Positions 47,782 through 59,338 of a stretch of DNA of 64,000 bases are shown piece by piece (position 1 is the stretch's first letter; each line of letters begins with the position of its first letter). The translations under genes were made by a program, and so were the position numbers. The stretch comes from Glandiceps talaboti. Lineage: Eukaryota > Hemichordata > Enteropneusta > Spengelidae. The stretch is taken from NCBI RefSeq assembly GCF_964340395.1, contig NC_135560.1:10880598-10944597 (forward strand), given 5' to 3'. The notes below the pieces were generated by a model. It ran no database searches and was not told where the DNA came from. It saw only the letters and a program-made list of their open reading frames with translations.

Positions 47782-48468
47782 GTTGAAATCTTTGTTTTCT
47801 GGTCTTGAGCTTTAATAGTCTCTGTAAACAAACAACATAAAAAAAGCCCATGAGCACAGTTGGTGCAGTACTTTTAGCAATGAACAAGCTTTTTTAGGCA
47901 CACAAACAGTATGCAAAATTCTAATATCAATATCACCACGGAAATATTTTTTACAAAAATTATTGAAGTGTATTTTACCATGGTTTAGTCATGGACGTAT
48001 ACCTCTATTGTTCAGTTGCACAAGATATTTACATTGGATTGTTATTCAAGTTGCTGGACATTTATCCCACTACATGTTATACAGATATCGCTGTCCATGT
48101 TTTCTAACTTGTAACAAAAGTACACTAAACACCCAAAGATGTACAATTTCTACAAATACATCCACGCTACTGAGTTGCAATCTCAGATTTCTGATCATGA
48201 TGCCAGGATCAGGGATCTCATGCACTAAACTTCTGTCTGAAGCCTAGTAGAAAGCTATATAATCTCAATAAAGTATTCTCGACGGTGTTATTTATAAACG
48301 AATACCTTCTTTTTCTCCTTTTACTTCGAGTATGCCTCCATGCTTCCTCCATCGATGTCGTCGATCATGCTTGTTGTATGACCCCCGACCTGGGATGACC
48401 GATTCGTCAGCATGATCAGTCAGCCATGTCAGCTGATCGAATTTGGAGGGAGCCCTCAATCGACTCAT
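47778..48468 (-). CDS. Putative 68-aa small protein on the FASTK-gene transcript
   Basis: Exon 48468-48306 (from ATG) ends GAAG|GTATTC; joining it to the acceptor before 47821 gives 68 codons ending TGA at 47780-47778. The stop overlaps the FASTK ATG as ATGA. The product starts MSRLRAPSKFDQLTWLTDHA and is basic in the middle (HDRRHRWRKHGG), with no membrane segment; I do not recognise it. The frame is open 25 codons further upstream, but without an ATG. If unspliced, it would end a few codons after the donor. It could be a real small protein, a regulatory upstream frame, or chance. Two other ATGs further upstream open shorter, different frames, so the real start depends on the transcription start. 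Confidence 0.45.
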
Positions 48469-48560
48469 GTTCAAACGCTGCGGGAATCTCAGACGCCGCG
48501 GATTCCATGGATCCACTCCTTTCTTCTCATGTAATGAATATGTAAAACTTGGAAATTATG

Positions 48561-48601
48561 TGACGTCGATCTGTGTATAAACATTTTGAATGGACTTCCG
48601 G
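48561..48601. promoter_or_regulatory. CRE-like and ETS-like motifs at the probable FASTK-gene promoter
   Basis: TGACGTCG (48561) resembles a CRE half-site. ACTTCCGG (48594-48601) is an ETS/GABPA-type core, a class common in promoters of mitochondrial-protein genes. They lie just upstream of the inferred first exon on the minus strand and could serve a bidirectional promoter with UGDH. Confidence 0.35.
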
Positions 48602-50533
48602 TAGAGTAGCTCGCATACGCGTAGACACACAGATCGTAGAAGGGTGGACTCAACTAGCGTGCCCAACTTAACCCAACGTTAAAAACAGTTTCATCGTTGG
48701 ATTCGTAAGTATCGCATACACATGTTCGTCTAACTTGTTTCCATTCAAAGTCACTGATCTTTTCATTAAATTGATAAACCCGAAACTACAAAAAAGATTT
48801 GGTGAACACATTTTGTTGTGTAACTTAGCGATTTCTTCGCCGGTAAGACCATTCGGAAGAGGTAATATTTGTAAACGTTTTACTCCCAAGGGTGGTGTTA
48901 CTGTGCGTGATTGTGTATTGCATGCACCCATGGGGTGGGGACACGATTAAGTTTAGCTCTGGGCAGGAGTTCGATCGACGCGTCTGCGTCTGGATGGGAG
49001 AAGACGTGTCAAAACCCCGCAGCGTACACACCCAGAGCAAGTAACCAGTTACACCCATACGTACACAAATATTGCCATGTGTCATCATGGAGGCTCCCCT
49101 ACAATACAATAGGCTACATGGGTCATGTTCCAGACACTCCGCCTACAAGTACAACTACATCCCGTCTACACGTTTGTTTCCCAATGACAATGTACTCCCT
49201 CACCTAGCCTAGCATATGTCTACGTCGATGAGAATGGGTCTTGCTTACACTGTTACATAGACACTGTGTATATAACTTTGTAAATCGACACCGTGGCATT
49301 GCACACCAGTAGTCCTGCTCGCAAACGGACCGGACGGAATGGCAATATCCCTTTCCTTCCCTAGGGACAGACGCGAGTTCCATACTGTCTACAAGCTGGA
49401 TAATACACTGGTCTGACAAATGTGTAATTCAAAACTTTGAATAGGAAAACTACTTATTCGAGACCTTGGGGGCATAATATCCACTCTATATCTATAGTAT
49501 ACATCTAGTTTATCTGATTATATAGGTGTGAATCAATACACTAACTCTCAAAAAGTTGAACTCTGGTGTACATAATTGAATGTCAATTGTTTTTCGAAAT
49601 ATGTGGGTTTTTTTTTTAAATTGTTAATTTCCATTGTACTTTGTGACATAATGAACTTAATTATCATATCTGATATAATTTCCTGATGAGAACATATTAC
49701 AACAAGTAAATTGCAAATTCAATTGGAACAGGAAAATTGTTGATTGGCTGCCAACTGTATGGCTTGGAATCCCCAATTATATAATTATATGTAAATATAT
49801 GTAAATAAGTATACTTCATTTCTGTAGAACAAAACCATATAGATGTGTCTACAAATTGAGTTGACCACGTAGACATGTATGTATAGTGTTGTACAACTGT
49901 ACATGTTGACAGTTTGTCCATGAACATGATGAGGTCACGTTCTCAGTTTTCGGCTAAGGTTTGGGAATTTCCTCAGGATATATTTGACTCACTGTCCAAA
50001 ACACGAGAGATTTGTCTTGGTTACTATCTCAACAAGAAACCACAGAGTCAAGGTTGTTGCCCAAGGTTTTAAAGCACAGAAGTCTGTTTTGAATTTGAAT
50101 TACCACCAACAGTTCTACTACAAATAGTTTAAACTTGTAAGTTAGTGGATTGTCGTGTCCTTGTACATCTACATGTACCCTCCCAATTTTAAGGCATATG
50201 TGGGGGCCATGATAACACCTTACAAATGTAGGTATACCTATTCACTTAGATTCAGCAGAACTGAGCTGTTGATGGTAACGTCCACTCATTTCAGTACAGA
50301 TTTATGTGCATCCGAGGACACAAGCCTTGGTTTGATGTAGAGAGCATATTGAGGTAGTAATACCACAGACAAGGAAAAAATGTATTCCTTGTCTGTGGTA
50401 ACACCAAGACAAGTCTCTGAGATATGAGTATTCTTCCATTTCATAGAGTAAGTACTAAGAAAATCACTCCTGCTATATCACCTAGTTACTTTATTTGAAA
50501 ATGTTTGTATGTATATATTTTGATTTGTTTCAG
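48602..50533. other. Head-to-head region between the FASTK-family gene and UGDH
   Basis: About 1.9 kb. The first 600 bases are richer in CpG (GATCGACGCGTCTGCGTC, near 48973) and the rest is AT-rich. The UGDH non-coding first exon should be here but I could not place it. Open frames near 48.67-49.4 kb occur on both strands and match nothing known. A strong hairpin lies at 50361-50400. Confidence 0.45.
50361..50400. repeat. Perfect 16-bp hairpin upstream of UGDH
   Basis: TACCACAGACAAGGAA, eight bases, then its exact inverse TTCCTTGTCTGTGGTA. It lies 160 bp before the first UGDH coding exon. Confidence 0.92.
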
Positions 50534-50719
50534 TGTTTGCGTATTGAGACCAATTTGAAGATGACGATACATAGGATATGTTGTATTGGAGCTGGGTATG
50601 TAGGAGGACCAACGTGTAGTGTTATAGCATTAAATTGTCCTCAAATTCAAGTTACAGTGGTAGATCTAAGTGAAAGTCGGATAGCTGCATGGAATTCGGA
50701 CCATATACCAATCTATGAG
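50534..50719 (+). CDS. UGDH exon 1 (coding from 50561)
   Basis: Residues 1-53, containing the Rossmann GAGYVGGP motif and VVDLSESRI. 27 bases of 5' UTR precede the ATG. Donor GAG|GTAAAT, phase 0. Confidence 0.93.
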
Positions 50720-53700
50720 GTAAATCAACTCTCTGTTCTTTGAGTACATGTACCCTTTGCTTTGCACTAGTAAGAGAACTCAAACATATTTTCAGTTAAA
50801 ATCATCAAAAAAAAAATCAGGGTTCACAGTATATTGTCAACTCTATAGTAAAATAAAAGATTGGTCGATTTCCTTGAAAACAAGATGGTGAACTCCCATA
50901 GTTCTTTTACTGTTTCAAAAGGATCAGGAACAAGCCTTCACCTGTCAAAGTTTGCAGACATTTTAAGAACTTTGATATCTATTTCATTGTGGTATCATTT
51001 TGGGTATGCTGATATTTGAGAGCTTGGGAGTTACATGTACAAGTGTATATACAGACAGGCTCATTTTATGCATTCTAAATACAGAAAGTAAAGACCACAT
51101 AATGTTTCAATGGAAAAAGAAAAGAAAATAGACTTGCAATTCTGTAAATGATCATATTTATCACCTTTGCCTCTGTCTGTATGTGATTCTCATACTTGTA
51201 TCAATCTTGTCTGTGGAGCCATTACAATTGAATGGGACTGACGCTTTTAGTCTTTTGTTCCGGACTAAGTTTTCTGCAGCTCTACCAAAAAAAACTGTAT
51301 GAAATGTGCCTTAGAACCAACATTAGCTGTAGGATTTCAAGAAATGTCAATAAATTTGTTACTCTAAAGTTGTATGTATTGAATTCCTTTTATGAAAGGC
51401 ACCAATGCATCAATTAAATTATTTTCCATTCATATGCAGGTAGGTTTGTTGGTAGATTTAGAAAAAGCAAACACATTTCGTTTTTGCTCAAAATTTCAGT
51501 ACAAGACTGTATTTCACAGTGACACTGTTGTAAATGGAAAGACCCTTCAAATATCTATTTTAAGACAATCAAAATTTGGATTTTTAAATTTATTTGTCAC
51601 CAGTGAACAATGTAGTAGATTTAGATACAAACAGATAATGAATCAACAGAGAAATGAATTTTACATGACATGCTAACATTGTTGGTTTTTTTCTGTTTGT
51701 TTTTTTGCCCTGTCTGTCTGTTTGCCTGGCAGGTTTGTGGAATTTAATGGACGGCAAATAAAGTATTTAATTGATGGAATTTTATGTTTTTTCTTTGAAT
51801 CCTGTTGAAATCCTGTGTTTTCTTTTCTTACTTCTGCAGCCTGGTTTACAAGATGTGGTATTTAAGTGTCGACATAAAAATTTACATTTTTCTACTGATG
51901 TGGAATCTGCTATTCAACAGGCTGATCTCATTTTTATCTCCGTCAACACTCCAACTAAAACCTTTGGCTTGGGCAAGGTAAAGTCAATATAATCATTCTT
52001 TGTTGAGTGAAATGTAGCTGGTAGTTTGACAAATATGAACAGAGAATGTTGGTAATAAGTGTCGTCATTTTACAATGTTATATACATGAACTTAAATGTA
52101 CATGTATACTTAAATAATGATGCAAAAAAATGGGGGGTGGTAGCACATGTCACATACCTACATGAATTACCAGTATTTATATTGTTTAAAAAAATATATA
52201 CTGCACAGCTGGAAATAACAAATTTTTGAAAAATATGAGCTGATATGAAAGGGTTGCTCATATACATAATGTATTACTAGTGCTTGTATAGTATGTGTTT
52301 TGTAGTTTGTCTGCAATGAAAACCATATTGTTCTAATAACGTAGAATAAAAATGTCACACCTTGCTGACCACCATATGTCTACTAGCAATATGGTGGTCA
52401 GAAAGGTGTGGCATTTATAGACAATACATTGCAACATAAAAGAGCAACAAAATGTATTTCTGGAGAAAAATGTCGTCCTGTTGACATTATTAGTGGAGGT
52501 GGTAGGGAAACTCTTTATGGACACTAAGTGAATTTTAATTGTAATTTGATACAGTGTAGTAAGATGTGAGTTTAGGAGACTGATTGGTGTTCTGAAATTA
52601 AATTACGAACAAACAGATTCAGATGAAAATTATGTGTTTATTTAGTTGCTACTGAAATGTGTGGATGAGGCCATGAAAAATATGGTTTAGCACTCTTTAA
52701 CACTAATATTTGAAAACAGGCCTTGGGGTGGAGTGACATTGCAATGTTGATGGTACTTGTATTGTTGGAATAGTAGAGATGAGGAGCTTGGTGACTTATT
52801 TGAAATTAGGCTAGTACATGTACAGATACTGGTAGTTGAATATTCTGAGAGGGAATAAGGTTTAGTGACACTGGTATTTGGATGGTTTAAAGGGGGATAT
52901 GCCACTTCAGGAAATAGAGACATTTCATATTTAACATGGGTTCTGGAGAGTCATTTCATGATTGTACATCACCTACAATTATTTGCGATTTCAGAGAAAC
53001 ATCAAATTGATCTTGTGCATTTATGAAAATTTGGATGTAGACAGTGATGTAGTCATGACTACAGTACTAAACAGGCAGTTGTGGTGGGTAGGGTGGGTGA
53101 AACTTCTATTTGAACAGAGGGGGTGGGGTATGATGTGAGTTGAATGTGGGCAGTACTGATGAATATATGAATTAATAGAAGGGATGTAGAGAATGGGGGA
53201 GATTGGATGAATTGATAAGAATTTGGGTGGTTCTGCTGTATGAACAGAAGGGATAGTGTGGTATTGACACAGGCAAATGGTTTCTATCATTATTTAAAAT
53301 GTACATTTTGTAACTTGTACCAGTAATTTTGACAAATATTCATGATTTAATCGCAAAGTAAATCAATGTGATAGAACTTAATCGTGTGAATTTTGCATTG
53401 TAATAGTTATTAATAGAGAGAGCAGGTATATGGTCAAATCACTATCAAAATTTGTTGGTGTCAGTTACAGATGACAGGAAATCTGTCCTGGGTTGATTGA
53501 GTAGAAGGAAGCAGATGACTGATACAACCACAGACATCAGACCATCAATGGACAGAACCTGTTACAACCAGGGAAAGTAAACAGATGAATTGGATTATTA
53601 ACATTTGGCACAGCATGTTGGAACAGCAGAGACTTGTATTACAAACCATGGTTTGATAAGAACAATTTTATGGCCTCTTTACTGTGTACATGAATTGCCA

Positions 53701-56700
53701 GGGGAACTTCAAATTTGTGTGTGAACGTGAACTATTATGTAAAGAGGCCATACAACTGTTCTTATCAAATGATGGAATGTAATATAAGTCTCTGCTGTTC
53801 CAACATGCTGTGCCAAGAGTTATTGATCCAATTTAATTTCTTTATTTTCCCTTGTTGTAACAAATTCCATTCCTCAACAGTCTGATGTCAGTGGTTGTAA
53901 TATAGTGAAACTATTCAGTTAACAGGATAGACATTTTTAATAGAGATGCAACAGGTTATGTGTTATGTGTATTAACTATTATGAGTGCTTGACTGAAGGA
54001 TTACAATACGATGACATAGTGTCTATACATGTATAATATAATGACAGCTACAGCTGTGTAATATTAATACTATTGATATCATTTATTCAACCCTAATAGG
54101 ATAACACATACTTATATCCTACATGCACACAGAGTTACTGATGTATAGATTATATATAGAGGCACAGGGGTCAGGAGGGATAAAAAGCTTCTTTTTTTTA
54201 CACGATTTTCTGGATTTCTTTCTGTGGAAATTGTGGACGTGTTCCAAGGGCAAAATAAATGATACCACCACCAGCACTTGTTTCCTCTACTTATCAGTAG
54301 ATGTCACTTAATTTTTAAATGAAAACATCAACCTGCCATGCAAAAACATTGATGTGCGAAACAGAAAAGTTGGAGTCAGTATATCAAAAAGATAAAAGCA
54401 CGCACAGTGTCTGACGCTAGAATTTCGGTGCGTAGGGGTTACCAGACTAGAACATCAACAAGGGAGAAACAATTGGAAACATGGCTTCCCTTGAAAACAT
54501 TGATTTGGAACTTCTAAACTACGTCGAGGCTCTAAAAAAGGCTGGTTACACGAGTATGCGAGCTACTTCATGATTAACGTCTGAAGACATCCAAGACTTT
54601 GTACTTAAAATCCCCCCGGGTTATAAACGACTACTTCTACGTGAGTCATCAAAGTTGCATACCCCCATAAAGCAGGATGCAATCAAGTCATCAAGTGAGT
54701 CTGACAATTGAGCAGTAAGTAATGCTATGAAGGTGAACTCTTCTAATAATGTTGAGCAACTGCATGTTAGAGCGAATTCCCATTTTGTCAATCAACCCAC
54801 CATGACCAAAACAACAATAACAGTTTCCACCAAGAGGAAGTGGTCATGTTCGCTGACAAACGAAGATACTATAGCTTTGTCACATGAGGGTAAACAACAG
54901 TGCAGTGATTTCGGGGTTCATTGCAAAAATCTGTCCAGTCACTCAGAAGTGGTATGCAAAAATCCGTTCAGTCACAGAGTGATACGTACATGACCGCAGT
55001 TGAAAAAATGAAATTTGATATGGATATGAAAATTGGAAATATTCCCAAGAATTTGAAAAAGGTTAGAAAAAGACTTATGTTGTATGCAGGAATCCTTTCG
55101 GCTAATACAACAACCACGAAACACAGCCCGTCATGCAGTAATTGTCACCAAAAATTAAGCCATAATGTGTTGAACTGCAAAATTCTGAAGTGTGAACGTG
55201 CGTTGTTCTGCAAAGACATCAGTTAATTAGTGCACAACTAATCATAGAACAAACTTGCAGACTATTTGCCAACTGAACACATTTCCCTTCCAGCGTAAAC
55301 ATTCACTGATCTGACAAATAGTAGGAGGAAAGGGAGGCACATGTTTCAAATTTGCTACGAAATCTACCTTCAAACTCTATTCCTATTAGTACCTTAGTCC
55401 ATAGAGAAAATCGGATGTAGAGTCTGAGAAAACAAGAAAATAAATATGAGAAATTTGGGAATCATGAAAAACAAGCTGTTTATCCCTCCTGGTCCCTGTG
55501 ATAGGGGTAATAATTGTTGATGCCTGGAACTCTCTGGAGAACAGGTGCATTTAAAGTAAACATGATTGTTACTATATAGATATATCAGCTATAAAAAAGA
55601 ACATATGATATTTCATACAATTTCACTCAATGTTATTCTATCATCTTTAGATTCATAATATTAGTATTTTTATATCACAGCAATATTATGATAACATAGT
55701 ATATTATAGTTGTATAGTCTAAATGTACAATGAGTAACACTGAAGTAGAACACTGTCTCTGTGTGCTACACTTGTTTGTAGCATTCATATCATGTGTAAA
55801 AGTTTACTCTTTCAGTTGATTCATTTACAAACCTAGCATGTGGCCTTTCTAATGTTGTCAATTAGCAAATGAAACAGTCTACTTCTACACTTAGTCTTAA
55901 TATGGATGTTATAAACAATTGTGGTACAACAGAAAACACTTTACTTTGGTCTTATGGGTTGAATATATTTACTGGTGTTATGGGTTGTAGAATTACTGAA
56001 AATGGTAAAATAAGCTAAGCTGTAAACAACTCACAAACTCAAGAATGTTTATTACCCTAGGGACTTTTTTTTAATGTAACAACACAAGTATTACCCCAGG
56101 GCTATTAAATAATAACTATCCCCCCCTCCCCTGAGACTGCAAATAGTGAACAACAGTATAGGGGCAGAAATCTGGTAAGGTTTTCATTTATTTTGACCAA
56201 AATGTGGGTTGGGCACCCCATTAAAATACCTTCAGAACTCAAGTAGAATTTTACCTACTTTAATACCACCTTAACAAAAACACTGCTGAGAACTTCAAAA
56301 GTGTTCCATATAGACAGAGAACATGATTGTGATTCAAGATTTTTTTTGGTCACTCTTCAGGGTCATGCAGTTGAGTAAAAATAGATAGAATCTACTCCAA
56401 ACACTTGCACGATTCTAAACTTTTTAACTGCTTTTTTTTTAGGGCCGAGCAGCTGATTTAAAGTACATTGAAGCTGCAGCTAGAAGAATAGCAGAAGTGG
56501 TTGATAATGGAAGTAAGATTGTCGTAGAAAAAAGTACTGTACCGGTCAGAGCTGCTGAAAGTATACAAAGGATACTGAAGGCTAACAAAAAACAAGGGAT
56601 CAAATTTCAGGTATGAAAATAACCCGTCTGCAGTCAAAAGATACCATGACCTTTTAAGATTAAAACAATACTCTGAAATATTTGTGGAAAATATAGTCAT

Positions 56701-59244
56701 GCCATAGTTTGATGCGTTTATTGTTTAGGAAAATTGTACTGTACTGTAACTAGAAGTATTTTCATTTCTTTCATATTTGGATTTCGTTCATGTTTTGGAC
56801 TTATTTACGAACCAAATAAGTGTGACCGGTTAGTGATCATGTCCAGTATCCCACAAATGTACTCTTTGTTGATAAACTAGCCGTTCGTCAGTATCTTTTT
56901 TGTGACTGTTTCCAGTCGGACATCAACATAATGTACATATAAGTACCATCACTTACCAGTAGATAGGGAATTTAGAAGGGTCACATTTTTGAACTGACAA
57001 AAATTAACAAGAACTTCTAGCAAAAATTTACAGCTTTAAATCATGATAATTAAAAGACTAAAACCATCGATAAAAGCATAAAAGTATAAATTATGTAAAT
57101 CATAAAAATAAACCACAAAAATAAAAGTGAAAAATTTAGCTATTTTTCAAAACATTTCTGATTGACAGTTTTGTAAAATTCCCCAAATATAATCATATAA
57201 TGTATTTTCATGTTCTTGACATCAAAATAGTCGCATAATAAACTAGTATATTGTTTTGCAGGTCCTTTCAAATCCAGAATTTTTGGCAGAAGGCTCGGCA
57301 ATACAAGATTTACAAAATCCAGACCGTGTGTTGATAGGTGGTGAACAGACGGATGATGGATTCACAGCTATTGATGCTCTAGCCAGTATTTATGAACACT
57401 GGATTCCAAAAAATAAAATCATCAAAACAAATACTTGGTCTTCAGAGCTGTCTAAACTGGTAAGAATATTTCATTGTGCTCAGTTCTCATCAGCCTTTGA
57501 GATGTGTGGGTCAGTCTGAATAGTCTTAAGCATGAATATTCATGAAGTTCATAGATGACCACTATGGGGATTTACAAACCTGCCATCTTGAATGATGTAT
57601 TGTGGGAAATGTATTTACATATGACCTCAAATAATCTAGTCTTGGTTACCCTGACCCTTGTAAGAGTACTGTCATTCTGCTTACCAGATGAAATTGTGTA
57701 ATGTTTTAAAAGTTGTAATCCCGGTGTTAGCTACATGTGCAGAGGGAACAGAATTAGGTCCATTTTACTTGTGAGTAAACACCTACGTACATAGAGCAGC
57801 GATCACTATAATCCATGCTGAAATCATTCTTAGTTATCTGCATAAGAGTCTTTTTGACAGCTGTTGATTCTGTGAGTCCATGTAGCTTTGTAGAATGGTG
57901 CACACATGTGGATTAACTGATTTGGGAATCTGTTAGACTACAAATTATGCAAGTCAAATTATATAATGACTCGAAAAATGTGGCAAAAACTTTGTCTGAG
58001 GAAATCAAAATTAAGCATATTTGATATTAAACATCCTCCAAATGGCAAAAGATGGTAAAAATTTATTAGTCCCCAACAGGCACCGCCCAGAAGGGACTTA
58101 TATATTGGGTTCCGTGCATCCGTCCTTCCATGCGTATGATTTGCGTATGTAAGATGCTAATTTTTTAATACCGTATTTGTATTTTGCAGGCAGCCAATGC
58201 GTTCTTAGCTCAGCGTATCTCTAGTATCAATGCAATGAGTGCAGTGTGTGAAGCCACAGGTGCTGATGTTAGTGAGGTGGCACATGCTATTGGTACAGAT
58301 AACAGACTGGGTCCAAGATTCCTTCAAGCCAGTCTAGGTCAGCTGTACTTTTAGTAATACTGATTAGTAGACAAAACTCTATTTGAAGATAATTTTTTCT
58401 GGGACCATTGTCCGATTCAAGACATGTAGGTCTTTTCTGGGATCATATGTCAGTTCAAGACACTTACAGGTCTTTTCTTAAACTATGCTCCACTTCAAGA
58501 CACTCGAGTGAGAGTCTTCCATGGGACCATAGTCCAATTCAAGAACACAATTTCCACACACTTGTGTCTTTTCATGGTTGCCAGAGAGTTTGGCCACCAA
58601 CCTACCATCCATATTAAACAGTGTCACATTATCAAGACCTAATTCATCATATTTCACAACTTGACAACATTCATCAAGTAGAGAATTTAGTATCTTTTGT
58701 AATTTCTTCCTTGAGCTACAGCATGTTATTTCACCTTTGACCCACATTTACATAAATGTAATTAATAATCTACAGTATGACTTTGTTTATTGCCTGCTAC
58801 CTTCAATATGGTAGTGTTACAGCCAATATAACAAAGTAATTATTGACACAGGTTCTAATAAGTAGATGCCATATTTATGCAAATCATTACAAAATGTGAA
58901 ATAAATTCACTGTTCCATTTGTTTATGTTGTCACAGGATTTGGAGGTAGCTGTTTTCAGAAAGATGTCCTCAATTTGGTTTACTTATGTGAAGCACTCAA
59001 TTTACCAGAAGTGGCAATGTATTGGCAGCAGGTTGGTATTAAGGGGAATACTCTACCAGAAAATAAAGACGTTTTCATAAAATTGGATTCTGGAGAGTCC
59101 TTTACATTACACCAATTGCCTAAAACATCTTCCTCATCCATTGTTCAGTGTACACCCTTGTCATGGGCATGTTATGTATTCTCATGGGAGTCAACAGACA
59201 TGCAATAGCAGAACATCAATATTTATGATTGTTTTATTTTAAGG

Positions 59245-59338
<94 letters not shown>

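Noticed and set aside
48292-48516. 74-codon minus-strand frame starting MDPWNPRR
   Set aside because: That start codon is GTG, unlikely in an animal mRNA; the first ATG in frame is at 48468, and splicing at 48306 gives a different end.
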